Shown here one piece after another: positions 1-9,733 of a DNA stretch of 45,801 nt (position 1 is the stretch's first letter; every line of letters starts with the position of its first letter). Origin of the DNA: Heterostelium multicystogenum. Lineage: Eukaryota; Evosea; Eumycetozoa; Acytosteliales; Acytosteliaceae. The notes under the pieces are model-generated. The model was not told where the DNA came from, did not search any database, and saw only the letters and a list, made by a program, of their open reading frames with translations. The translations under genes and the position numbers were made by a program. Location of the stretch: positions 1 to 45,801 of the forward strand of contig RCNN01000014.1 of the NCBI GenBank assembly GCA_003667245.1, given 5' to 3'.

Positions 1-2
1 GG

Positions 3-912
3 TCACTGCACTGCGCGGTTGACCGGGAACTCGCGCAATAACGCCAGCCAGGCCTGGCCGGCTTTCGACAGGTAGGCAACCCTCAACGCCAGATAAAGGC
101 AATGTCCCAGCGCAGGTAGTCCGGCGCCTTGAGCGTCAGGCGACCACCCCGGGCCCGCACCAGGCCCCGGGCTACTACGCTGGGCAGGCAACACCACGCC
201 TTGGCCGGCGGCCACCAGGGGCCGCGAGGAAATCCGCCTGGCCGCTGCGGCCCGCTTTCTTTCGGGGTAAAGCCCAGTTGCTTGACAAGGCCTGGAGCAG
301 GCGGTCGTTCAACAACAAAACTGCGCTGGTACATCAGAACGGCGTATCAGCCAGTTCTTCCAAGCGGATGTGCGGTTATCGGCCAACGGATGGTCCATGG
401 GCAGAAGGGCGTCCAGCGGCTCATCGGGCAGAATGCTGCCAGGCGAATGCCGGATCGCTGGGCATCAGGCTGCCGCCCACCTCCAGTTCTCTCACTCAAA
501 TCGCCTGCTCGATACTGCGGCTGCCGCCTTCCAGCAATTGAATGGTGACATTCGGATAACGCCGTCGGTATTCGGCAAACAAGCCGGCAAACAACGTGTC
601 ACCGCCCAACTGCGGCAAGCCCATGCGCAGTTTCGGCCACGGGTCAGTTGATTCAAGTCGTCCAGCTCACTGAGCAGTTCGGCTTGGCTGGCGCAGCATC
701 GCTTCTGCCCGCTGCAACACCACTTGGCCAGCCCGCCGTCAGGCGAATCTGCGAACCCAGGCGATCCAGCAGCGGCGTGCCCAGGCTTTGTTCCAAATTG
801 CGCCACCTGCTTGCTGACCGCGGACTGGCTGATGTGCAGGGTTTTGCCGGCTTGGGTAAAACCGCCCCGGTGGATCACTTCGAACAAAACTGCGCAGCTG
901 TTTGAATTCCAT
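3..912 (-). CDS. LysR-family regulator next to cidAB-like genes (frameshifted)
   Basis: This is a LysR-type transcriptional regulator read leftward from ATG 912. The start region reads MEFKQLRSFV, and the winged helix-turn-helix follows in another frame (GGFTQAGKTLHISQSAVSKQ). The C-terminus closes in a third frame at the TCA at 3-5. The span of about 303 codons is the normal LysR length, so the gene is complete but broken by several single-base indels. It is divergent from the LrgA/LrgB-like pair that starts at 1012, the arrangement of cidR with cidAB, so control of that pair is a reasonable inference. The inducer domain is too scrambled to suggest a ligand. Confidence 0.8.
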
Positions 913-1011
913 TCGCCTGATTCCAGTTTGGAATAGATTGCAGTCTAACAATTCGCTGTGGGGATGCCAGGCGCCTCTTTAAAATGAGTGCCCTGGGAGG
1001 ACCCAAAGCTC

Positions 1012-1397
1012 ATGAAACGTTTCACCTTCAAATTCGTCGGTCGGTTGCTGGCTGAACTGATCATCCTGCTGGCCATTTACTTTCTGGGCTGCCAACTGGC
1101 GGCCTGGCTGAGCTGGCCTATTCCCGGTGGTGTGATCGGCCTGGGCCTGTTGCTGCTGACCTTCGCCACTGGCCTGGTCAAGCCGGCGGCCCTGCAATTG
1201 GCGCCGGTGTGTTGATGGCGGAGATGCTGCTGTTCTTCATTCCTGCGTTGATGAGCCTCTTGGACTACGGCGGCCTGGTAAAGCACGACGGCTGGAGGAT
1301 CATGTTGGTGATTGGTTTCAGCACCTTGTCGGTAATGCTGGTGACGGCGTTTACCGTCGAATTCGTCTGCCGCTGGAAGCTGCGCCATGAAGCTTGA
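1012..1397 (+). CDS. CidA/LrgA family holin-like membrane protein (frameshifted)
   Basis: Small hydrophobic membrane protein of the CidA/LrgA family. Members oligomerise in the inner membrane and influence murein hydrolase activity or export of small metabolites. The sequence from ATG 1012 has a basic start (MKRFTFKF) and a first membrane segment, then the family signature WLSWPIPGGVIGLGLLL. The frame breaks near 1195, where one G appears to be missing from CAATTGGCGCC, and continues as VLMAEMLLFFIPALMSLLDY to a stop at 1397. The total of about 128 residues fits the family. The 3' end overlaps the following LrgB-like gene by 11 bases, so the two are translationally coupled. Confidence 0.85.
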
Positions 1398-2075
1398 GCT
1401 GATGCCGATGTTCTGGCTGGCGCTGACCCTCGGTGCCTACGGCTTCAGCCGCTGGATCTACCGGCGCACCGGGCGCTACCTGCTGTCGCCGCTGATCCTG
1501 GTGCCGGCGCTGCTGCTGGCGGTGGCCGTGGCCGATGAAAACCGCCTATGCCGAATACGCCACCGACACCCACTGGCTGATGCTGGTGCTGGGCCCGGTG
1601 ACCGTGGCGTTCGCGATTCCGATCTGGCAACAGCGCCAATTGCTGGTGCGCCACTGGTCAGCGTTATTGCTGGGGATGGTCGCGGGCAGTGCGGCGTCCA
1701 TCGCCACTTCGTATGGCCTGGCCAAGGCCCTCGCTCTCGACAGCTCGGTGACGATGTCGTTGGTGCCCCGTTCGATCACCACCCCGTTCGCGATGCCGGT
1801 GTCTTTCCGACCTGGGCGGCGTGCCGGAACTGACGGCGGTGTTCGTGATGTTCACCGGGGTGTTTGGCGCCATGCTCGGCGGCGTACTGCTCAAGTGGTT
1901 ACCGTTGCGCACGCCATTGGCCCGTGGCGCATTTGTTTGGCGTGGGCGCTCATGGCGCGGGTGTCAGCCGGGCTCATGAGGTGGGCGGTGAGGAAGGCTC
2001 CGTGGCGGGCCTGGTAATGGTGCTGACCGCTTGCTCAACCTGTTCGCCGCGCCTTTATTGGCGTCGCTTCTCTGA
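1387..2075 (+). CDS. CidB/LrgB family membrane protein (frameshifted)
   Basis: Partner of the upstream CidA/LrgA-like protein. LrgB-family proteins have about 230 residues with many membrane segments and work with LrgA. Starting at ATG 1387, the frame reads MFWLALTLGAYGFSRWIYRR, continues in a second frame (LALDSSVTMSLVPRSITTPF, which is the conserved LrgB serine/proline-rich motif) and ends in a third frame with GAHGAGVSRAHEVG and the family's usual closing segment up to TGA 2073-2075. At least three indels are needed, near 1530, 1800 and 2030. The ends lie where the family expects them, so this is probably an intact gene read badly. Confidence 0.85.
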
Positions 2076-2224
2076 CACGCGCAGAACAAAATCGAACTAT
2101 CCTCAGGACTGACCCGTTCGGTCATCAAGCTGGCTGCCAATGCAACTACGGCGGCCTCGAGGTCTGACTAGACTGCCTCTTCACTCAAAAAAACAATAAT
2201 AAGCGCGCCAAGGAGGTCATTGCC

Positions 2225-3011
2225 GTGAGCCTAGCCACTGTTCAATCGACACACCAGTGTGTAAAAGACCAGGTCAGCGCGGCCGAATGGCAGGCCCGCG
2301 TCGACCTCGCCGCGTGCTATCGCCTGGTGGCGATGCATGGTTGGGACGACCTGATTTTCACCCACATCTCGGCCAAGGTGCCGGGCACCGAAGACTTCCT
2401 GATCAACCCCTACGGGCTGATGTTCCACGAGATCACCGCGTCGAGCCTGGTGAAGGTCGATCAGGCCGGCAACAAGCTGATGGACAGTCCCTACGAGGTC
2501 AACCCTGCCGGGTACACCATTCACAGTGCGGTGCACGAAGTGCGGCACGATGTGGTCTGCGTGCTGCACACCCACACCGCCTCCGGCATTGCCGTCTCCG
2601 CGCAGAAACAGGGCGTGCTGCCCATCAGCCAGCAATCGTTGTTCGTGTTGTCCAGCCTGGCCTATCACGCCTACGAAGGTGTGGCGCTGAACCACGAGGA
2701 AAAGGCCCGCTTACAGGCCGACCTTGGCGAAAACAATTTCCTGATGCTGCACAACCACGGTCTGCTGACCTGTGGCGGCAGCATCGCCGATACGTTCCTG
2801 ATGATGTTTCATCTTCCAGCGCACCTGCGATATCCAGGTGATGGCGCAGAACGGTGGCGCTGAACTGATCAGCATTGCGCCCGCAGATATTGGCCGGTGC
2901 CCGGGCGATGATCGCCGGGGTCACCAAAAGCGCTCAGGGCATGGGCGGCGCGCTGGCGTGGCGGCGTTGCTGCGCAAACTCGATGCACTCGACCCCGGGT
3001 ATAAAAGCTGA
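2225..3011 (+). CDS. Class II aldolase/adducin family protein
   Basis: Class II aldolase/adducin fold, a zinc-dependent sugar-phosphate aldolase/epimerase superfamily. The start is GTG 2225, placed by the strong Shine-Dalgarno AAGGAGGTCAT at 2210-2220. Visible family marks are GWDDLIFTHISAK near the N-terminus, the zinc-ligand motif VLHTHTASG and the third histidine in LHNHGLLTCGG. A single frameshift near 2815 separates the last 65 or so residues, which end ALDPGYKS at TGA 3009-3011. The combined length of about 262 residues is usual. The stop overlaps the start of the following hydrolase (TGATG), so the pair is an operon. The substrate is unknown; members of this kind are often annotated only as class II aldolase. 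Confidence 0.85.
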
Positions 3012-3916
3012 TGCCACTCGCCGAGATTCCCGCTGCGCATCTGGCGCCAGCGTGCCCAGAGCTTTGAGTTTCGCGGCCGCACCATTCGGTACTGGGTGGC
3101 GGGGCAGGGCGAGCCGTTGCTGCTGATCCATGGTTTTCCCACGGCCAGTTGGGATTGGCATTACCTCTGGCAGCCGTTGGCCCAGCGCTATCAAGTGATT
3201 GCCTGCGACATGCTGGGGTTTGGCGATTCGGCCAAGCCGCTGGACCACCACCTATTGCCTGCTGGAGCAGGGCGGACTTGCAACAGGCGTTGCTGGAGCA
3301 TCTTTTGGGTGCAGCAGCCGGTGCATGTGTTGGCCCATGATTACGGTGACAGTGTTGCGCAGGAGTTGTTGGCGCGGCATTACGAAGGCCGGTTTCGGAT
3401 GGGCAGTTGTGTGTTTCTCAACGGTGGGTTGTTTCCGGAGACGCATCGTCCGGCGTTGGTGCAGAAGCTGTTGCTGAGCCCATTGGGTTGGATGATCGGG
3501 CGGGCGTTTGGGCGTAATGCCCTGGCTAACAGTTTTGGGCAGATTTTCGGGCCGGCGACTCGGCCCAGTGAGAGTGCGCTGGATGATTTCTGGAGCTTGA
3601 TCGAGAGCCAGGATGGGCCGCGGATTTTGCACAAGTTGATTGCGTATATTCCTCAGCGTAGGCAGCAGCGGGATCGATGGGTGGCGGCCATGCAGCGGGG
3701 GAGGTGCCGTTGCGGGTGATCGATGGGGAGGTTGATCCGATTTCCGGGGGGCATATGGTTCAGCGTTATCGTGAGCTGGTGCCGCACGCGGATACGGTGT
3801 TGCTGGCGAATATTGGGCACTACCCGCAGATTGAGGCGCCGGTGCAGGTGTTGAAGCATTATCTGGCGTTTCGGGAGGGGCTTGGGGTTGGGGCTGCTCG
3901 GGTGGCTTATTCTTGA
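3011..3916 (+). CDS. Alpha/beta hydrolase with HDYGD elbow (frameshifted)
   Basis: Alpha/beta hydrolase of about 300 residues, coupled to the aldolase gene by a TGATG overlap (ATG 3011-3013). The oxyanion motif [18 protein letters not shown] and the strand ending [13 protein letters not shown] are clear. The nucleophile-elbow region reads [17 protein letters not shown], which has Asp where lipases have Ser. This resembles the MEST/haloalkane dehalogenase/epoxide hydrolase branch. The acid and histidine lie in the last part ([12 protein letters not shown] and [11 protein letters not shown]). Frameshifts lie near 3026 (one extra C), 3255, 3290 and 3690. Because the breaks are single-base and the protein is otherwise complete, a functional gene is likely. 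The substrate is unknown. Confidence 0.8.
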
Positions 3917-3927
3917 TTGGGTTGAGT

Positions 3928-4743
3928 ACATATCCGTTATTTAGGTAACGGCGGCTTATGGTTCCGCTCTTACAGCGGGTCACTTTTTGAAAAGCGCAAA
4001 AGTAACCAAAACGCTCTGCCCCGCCTGTCGGCGCCTCGCTTCGGCTCGGCGTTCCCTCACTCCGGCATTTGCTCCGCGGGCCGCCGCGACGGGCCATCCA
4101 TGGCCCGGCGCGGCTAAACCGGCGTCCTGCCGGTTTACCCGCTGCGCAATACCTGCGTTCGGCCTCGGGCTTATTGGGGCAGTCAGAGCAAGATCAAAAG
4201 CAAGAGCACGGCGGCCTGAGAGCCGACTTGAGTGTTAAAAGCAAAGGCAAGATCCAGAGCGAAAACAGAGCTGCTTTTCTGTGGGAGCGGGCTTGCTCGC
4301 GAAAAACCTGAGACCGCCGCGTTCATCCAGAATGCCCGCGTTATCGTTAACGACCTTCGCGAGCAAGCCCGCTCCCACATTTTTTGGACCGTGCCCGCTT
4401 TAGATTTTGATTTGGCTTTTGCTCTTCAACACTCAAGCCGGCCGGTAGGCCGCTGTGCTCTTGATCTGCTTTTGATCTTGATCTTAGGCGCCCCGTTAAA
4501 CCACGCTGGCCGAACGCAGGCTTTGGAGCGTGGGTAACCCGGCAGGACGCCGGGTTAGCCGCGCTGGGCCAAGGATGGCCCATCGCGGCGGCCCACGGTC
4601 CAAAGCCGGAGTGAGGGCACACCGAGCCTAAGCGAGGTGCCGAGTGGTGGGGCAAGAGCGTTTTGCTTACTTTTGCGCTCTTCAAAAGTGAGCCGCTGTA
4701 AGAGCGGAACCATAAGCCGCCGTTACCTAAATAACGGATATGT
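3928..4743. repeat. Giant inverted repeat (about 816 bp) of the P. fluorescens type
   Basis: The left arm starts ACATATCCGTTATTTAGG and the right arm ends with its reverse complement (CCTAAATAACGGATATGT). The complementarity continues inward through the GGCGGCTTATGGTTCCGCTC and CTTACTTTTGCGC blocks and through the AAGCAAGAGCACGGCGGCCT block, so almost the whole element folds on itself. The arms diverge by substitutions and small indels. A REPIN (4281-4379) sits at the centre. Elements with these sequences are scattered through P. fluorescens intergenic DNA. Only fortuitous ORFs lie here, so I call no gene between the hydrolase and the SDR. Confidence 0.85.
4281..4379. repeat. REPIN (inverted REP pair)
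   Basis: Two REP units in inverted orientation: GTGGGAGCGGGCTTGCTCGC begins at 4281 and its reverse complement ends at 4379, with about 50 bp between them. This is one of five REPINs of the same type in the window, and it lies at the apex of the giant inverted repeat. Confidence 0.9.
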
Positions 4744-4876
4744 CCCCCATCTAACCCACACCAATCATCCCCCAGCCTTATCGCGCACCATTCACCCCCA
4801 GCCGTATTTATTGTGACCCCAGGCCCCGTGCCTGACACTCAACCCATCCACCCCTAAACCACCCCTGGAGTCCCCA

Positions 4877-5790
4877 ATGAGTGAGCCTGTGCAGTTCCAA
4901 GACAAGGTCGTGATCGTCACCGGTGCCGGCGGCGGACTAGGCCGCGCCCACGCACTCCTGTTCGCCAGACACGGCGCCAAAGTGCTGGTCAACGATCTTG
5001 GCGGCTCAACCCAGGGCGAAGGCGCCAACGCCTCGGCGGCCGACCGCGTAGTGGCCGAAATCCGCGAAGCCGGCGGCATCGCCGAGGCCAACCACGACTC
5101 CGTCACCGACGGTGACAAGATCGTCCAGAACGCCCTCGACGCCTTCGGCCGCATCGACGTCGTGGTCAACAACGCCGGGAATCCTGCGGGACAAAACCTT
5201 CCACAAAATGGAAGACAGCGACTGGGACCTGGTCTACCGCGTACACGTCGAAGGCGCCTACAAAGTCACCCGCGCCGCCTGGCCCCACCTGCGTGAACAA
5301 GCCTACGGCCGGGTGATCTTCACCGCCTCCACCTCCGGTATCTACGGCAACTTCGGCCAGTCCAACTACGGCATGGCCAAGCTCGGCCTGTACGGCCTGA
5401 CCCGCACCCTGGCGCTGGAAGGCCGCAAGAAACAACATCCTGGTCAACGCCATCGCCCCCACCGGCGGTACACGCATGACCGAAGGCCTGATCCCGCCGC
5501 AAGTCTTCGAACGCCTCAAGCCGGAATTGATCAGCCCGCTGGTGGTGTACCTGGGCAGCGAGGCGTGTCAGGAAACCTCCGGGCTGTTTGAGGTGGGCGG
5601 CGGCTGGATCGGCAAGACCCGCTGGGAGCGCAGCCTGGGGGTTGGGTTTGATCCTGAAGCCGGGTTCTCCCCGGATGATGTCGCCGCCCACTGGCAGCAA
5701 ATCTGTGACTTCGACGGGGCCGCTCACCCCAAGGACAACATCGAGGCCTTGAAGGAGATGATGGCCAACCTGCAGAAGTACAGCCTGTGA
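4877..5790 (+). CDS. SDR-family 3-hydroxyacyl-CoA dehydrogenase-like (frameshifted)
   Basis: Short-chain dehydrogenase/reductase related to the dehydrogenase unit of peroxisomal multifunctional enzyme type 2. From ATG 4877 it shows the NAD(P)-binding motif [11 protein letters not shown], the NDLGG strand end and VVVNNAG. The catalytic serine ([10 protein letters not shown]) and tyrosine/lysine ([12 protein letters not shown]) follow, and then the long C-terminal extension ([16 protein letters not shown]) usual for this branch, to TGA 5788-5790. Total length is about 304 residues. Frameshifts near 5180 (extra A/T around AACGCCGGGAATCC) and 5430 (extra A in the GAAACAAC stretch). The likely reaction is NAD-dependent oxidation of a 3-hydroxyacyl-CoA. 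The gene stands alone, followed by hairpins. Confidence 0.85.
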
Positions 5791-5815
5791 TCATTACGTG
5801 AAAAAGTTTTAATCA

Positions 5816-5839
5816 AGCGGGGCGCCATGGCGCCCCGCT
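5816..5839. terminator. 24-bp perfect palindrome after the SDR gene
   Basis: AGCGGGGCGCC followed by its complement around a central AT forms a perfect 24-bp palindrome 26 bases after the SDR stop. It has no T-run directly behind it, so it may be a terminator or an mRNA-stabilising hairpin. Confidence 0.55.
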
Positions 5840-5852
5840 GTATTTCAGGCAT

Positions 5853-5880
5853 AAAAAAAAGCCGCTGCAAAGGCAGCGGC
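5853..5880 (-). terminator. Intrinsic terminator hairpin, T-run on the minus strand
   Basis: The stem GCCGCTGC/GCAGCGGC (5861-5880) is preceded on the plus strand by eight A's (5853-5860), which is a T-run on the minus strand. It fits leftward transcription, although no leftward gene is seen just upstream. The segment 5881-6276 holds nothing else I recognise; it must contain the promoter of the DUF1302 gene. Confidence 0.6.
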
Positions 5881-6292
5881 TGAAGTAAGACGTTTGATCA
5901 AGGAGCAATAAATCAACGTCAGTGAACACCGGTAACAGATTGAAAATATTGATCAATCCATAAAAAAATGGCTGTTCCTCCAGGTTCTGGAAGCGGGCGG
6001 TTTGCCCTGAAAGCCAGGCAAGAATAGGCTTTTGTTACAAAATGAAAAATAGCGATTCGAGACAAGGACTGTTACCAAACCCGCAACAGTGGCAATAACA
6101 CCTCATCCATCCTCCTGATAATCCTTCATCCATCTCGTCCATGGCCTCTCCAAGACCCCGGCCAGAGCGCCCTCTCATCCTTTCGAGCGACAACACGAAT
6201 ACCTCCTTGGTGCGCTTATCGCTCCTGATCGCGGGCAGTAGGGTGGGGCCTTCTGTCACACCACCGGGGAAGACGCATGACAAAAAACAACA

Positions 6293-8069
6293 ATGCGCGC
6301 CATCTTCAGGCCACAGGCGCTGGCCGCTGCGGTTGCCTTGGGTTGCTGTGCCCAGGCGCAGGCTGTTTCGTTCAACATCGGCGAGATCGAAGGGCAATTC
6401 GATTCCTCGCTGTCGGTCGGTGCCAGTTGGGGCATGCGCGATGCCGACAAGAAGCTGGTGGGCATTCCCAACGGCGGAACGGGCCAGGCTTCCACCGGCG
6501 ATGATGGTCGCCTGAACTTCAAGAAGGGCGAGACCTTCTCCAAGATCTTCAAGGGCATCCACGACCTGGAACTCAAGTACGGCGACAGCGGCGTGTTCGT
6601 GCGCGGCAAGTACTGGTACGACTTTGAACTGCAGGACGAAGACCGCGAATTCAAGCAGATCAGCAATAACCACCGCGACGAAGGCGCACGCTCTTCCGGC
6701 TACGAATTACTCGACGCGTTTGTCTATCACAACTATTCCATCGGCGATTTGCCGGGCAACGTGCGCGTCGGCAAGCAGGTGGTCAGTTGGGGGGAAAGTA
6801 CGTTCATCGGCAACTCCATCAACAGCATCAACCCCATCGACGTTTCCGCGTTCCGCCGCCCTGGCGCCGAGATCAAGGAGGGCCTGATTCCGGTCAACAT
6901 GGTGTTCGCCTCCCAAAGCCTCACCAACCAGTTGAGCGTGGAAGGTTTCTACCAGTTGAACTGGGAAAACACCGTGGTGGACAACTGCGGCACCTTCTTC
7001 GGTAACGACGTGGTGGCCCACGGCTGTAACGGCAACTACACCGTCGGCAGCCCGGCGATTGCGCCGTTGCAGCCGGTGGCGGCGGCGTTTTGGCCAAGGC
7101 TTCCAGGTTACGAAAGAAGGCGTAGTGGTGCAGCGTGCAAAAGACCGCGAGGCGCGCGATGGCGGCCAGTTCGGCATGGCGTTGCGCTGGCTGGGAGATG
7201 ACACCGAGTACGGCCTGTACTTCATGAACTATCACAGCCGCACGCCCACCGTCGGTACCATCACCGCCAACACCAACCTGGCAACCATTGGCGCTATTGC
7301 CAACGCGGCCAACGGGATCGCACCGGGTACCGGGGCCGGCCTGGCGCAAAGCACGATGCTCGGTCGCGGCCAGTATTACCTCGACTACCCGGAAAACATC
7401 CGCCTGTTCGGTGCCAGTTTCTCCACCACCTTGCCCACCGGCACCGCCTGGACCGGCGAAATCAGCTACCGCCCGAATGCTCCCGTACAACTCAACACCA
7501 CCGACCTGACGCTGGCCCTGGTCAACCCGATTGCCGGCAACGCCGCTTCACCGATCAGCAGTTCCTTCGGTGCCGACAACGCCGGCTACCGCCGCAAGGA
7601 AATCACCCAGATCCAGAGCACCATGACCCAATTCTTCGACCAGGTACTGGGCGCCGAACGCCTGACCCTGGTGGGCGAGGCGGCCTTTGTGCACGTCGGC
7701 GGGCTGGAGGCGAAATCCAAGCTGCGTTATGGCCGTGACTCGGTCTACGGCCAATACGGTTTCGGCGGCGACACCGATGGGTTTGTCACGGCCAACTCCT
7801 GGGGTTATCGCGCCCGGGCCATCCTCGATTACAACAACGTATTCGCCGGGGTCAACCTCAAGCCCAACGTGTCGTGGTCCCAGGACGTCAGCGGCTACGG
7901 CCCCAACGGCCTGTTCAACGAAGGCGCCAAGGCCATCAGCGTCGGCGTGGACGCGGACTACCGCAACACCTACACCGCGAGCCTGAGCTACACCGACTTT
8001 TTTGGCGGTGACTACAACACCCTCACCGACCGCGACTTCATCGCCCTCAGCTTTGGCGTGAACTTCTGA
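6293..8069 (+). CDS. DUF1302 family outer-membrane protein (frameshifted)
   Basis: DUF1302 proteins are Pseudomonas-type outer-membrane proteins of roughly 550-600 residues, predicted beta-barrels that usually sit beside a DUF1329 gene. The N-terminus shows a signal peptide (PQALAAAVALGCCAQAQA) and then SFNIGEIEGQFDSSLSVGAS, the family opening. Further marks are VRVGKQVVSWGESTFIGNSI and the terminal FIALSFGVNF with an aromatic last residue, as in barrels. One indel near 7090 splits the gene. ATG 6293 is the simplest start; an upstream ATG at 6277 (MTKNN) in another frame could be the true start if a base is miscalled at 6290. It forms an operon with the DUF1329 gene 27 bases downstream. Confidence 0.85.
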
Positions 8070-8095
8070 TTTGGCTTAAGTAAGGACAAGAGACT

Positions 8096-9462
8096 ATGCG
8101 CAAGATGATTCTGCAATGCGGGGTGTTGGCCCTGAGCCTGTTGGCCGCCAACGTGATGGCCGCAGTGTCGCCGGAAGAAGCGGCCAAGCTCGGCACTACC
8201 CTGACCCCGGTGGGCGCCGAGAAGGCCGGTAACGCCGATGGTTCGATCCCGGCATGGACCGGTGGTATCCCGAAAAACGCCGGGGCGGTGGACAGCAAGG
8301 GTTTCCTCGCTGACCCGTTCGCCAATGAAAAGCCGCTGTTCGTGATCACCGCCGCTACGGTCGACAAGTACAAGGACAAACTGTCCGAAGGCCAGGTGGC
8401 GATGTTCAAGCGCTACCCGCAAACCTACAAGATCCCCGTGTACCCGACCCACCGCACGGTCAACCTGCCGCCGGAGATCTACGAGTCGATCAAGCGCAGC
8501 GCGCTCAATGTACACGCGATCAACGACGGCAATGGCCTGGAAAATTTCACCGGCAACCGCTACTACGCCTTCCCGATTCCGAAAAATGGCGTGGAAGTGC
8601 TGTGGAACCACATCACCCGTTACCACGGCGGCAACCTGCGCCGCATCATCACCCAGGCCACGCCGCAGACCAACGGCAGCTACACCCCGATCCGTTTCGA
8701 GGAAGAAGTGGCCGTGCCGCAACTGATCCCGGACATGGACCCGGTCAAGGGCGCCAACGTACTGACCTTCTTCAAACAATCGGTGACCGCCCCGGCGCGC
8801 CTGGCCGGCAACGTACTGTTGGTGCATGAGACGCTCGACCAGGTGAAGGAACCGCGCCTGGCCTGGGTCTACAACGCCGGCCAGCGCCGGGTACGCCGTG
8901 CGCCGCAAGTGGCCTACGACGGGCCGGGCACTGCGGCCGACGGCCTGCGCACCTCGGATAACTTCGACATGTTCTCCGGCGCCCCGACCGCTACGACTGG
9001 AAGCTGGTGGGCAAGAAGGAGATGTACATTCCCTACAACAGCTACAAGCTCGATTCGCCGACCCTCAAGTACGACGACATCATCAAGGCCGGCCACATCA
9101 ACCAGGACCTGACCCGCTACGAGCTGCACCGGGTCTGGGAAGTGATCGGCACGGTCAAGCCGAGCGAGCGGCACATCTACGCCAAGCGCCACATGTACAT
9201 CGACGAAGACAGCTGGCAGGTGGCGCTGGTGGACCACTACGACGGCCGCGGCCAGCTGTGGCGTGTTGCTGAAGGTCACGCGCAGTTCTACTACGACCAT
9301 CAGGTGCCGGCCTACACCGTCGAAACCCTGTACGACATCATCGCCGGGCGCTACATCGCCCTGGGCATGAAGAACGAAGAGAAGAGCAGCTTTGTGTTCG
9401 GCTTTGCGGCCAAGGCGGCCGACTACACGCCGGCAGCATTGCGCTCGGAAGGCGTGCGCTAA
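8096..9462 (+). CDS. DUF1329 domain protein (frameshifted once)
   Basis: DUF1329 family protein of about 455 residues with a signal peptide (MILQCGVLALSLLAANVMAA). The family is related in fold to outer-membrane lipoprotein-handling proteins and is nearly always paired with DUF1302, which suggests joint work in moving hydrophobic molecules across the envelope. Visible motifs are SIPAWTGGIPKNAG near the N-terminus, GNRYYAFPIPKNGVEVLWNH, AWVYNAGQRRVRRAP and, after a frameshift near 8990, DRYDWKLVGKKEMYIPYNSY. It ends at 9462. The function of the pair here is unknown; linkage to the SDR upstream hints at a lipid or hydrophobic substrate. Confidence 0.85.
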
Positions 9463-9487
9463 AACCTGATTGAAATGCGATCAAACT

Positions 9488-9575
9488 GTGGGAGCGGGCT
9501 TGCTCGCGAAGGCGGTCTGTCAGTTAAAGCATCAGTGACTGATACACCGCCTTCGCGAGCAAGCCCGCTCCCACA
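9488..9575. repeat. REPIN
   Basis: Inverted REP pair of the GTGGGAGCGGGCTTGCTCGC type in the gap after the DUF1329 gene. The spacer (GTCAGTTAAAGCATCAGTG and flanks) is nearly the reverse complement of the spacer of the REPIN at 12259. Confidence 0.9.
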
Positions 9576-9733
9576 TTTACGGTGTTCCACCTTTAGAACG
9601 AGTGCCGGGTGGCCTTTTGGCTCCGGCTTTTTTATACCCGCCAATCAGCCTGCTGAATACTCCTCAACAACCGCCAGCCACAGGACTAGGGTAGGGCGCA
9701 CGCCGCCTAATAATAAAAAACAGGGACGCAGTA

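Noticed and set aside
3252..4097. A 281-codon leftward ORF across the hydrolase and repeat
   Set aside because: Antisense to the hydrolase and running into the inverted repeat; proline- and glutamine-rich chance translation.
8012..8908. A 298-codon leftward ORF across the DUF1302/DUF1329 junction
   Set aside because: Antisense shadow; the forward genes have signal peptides and family motifs.
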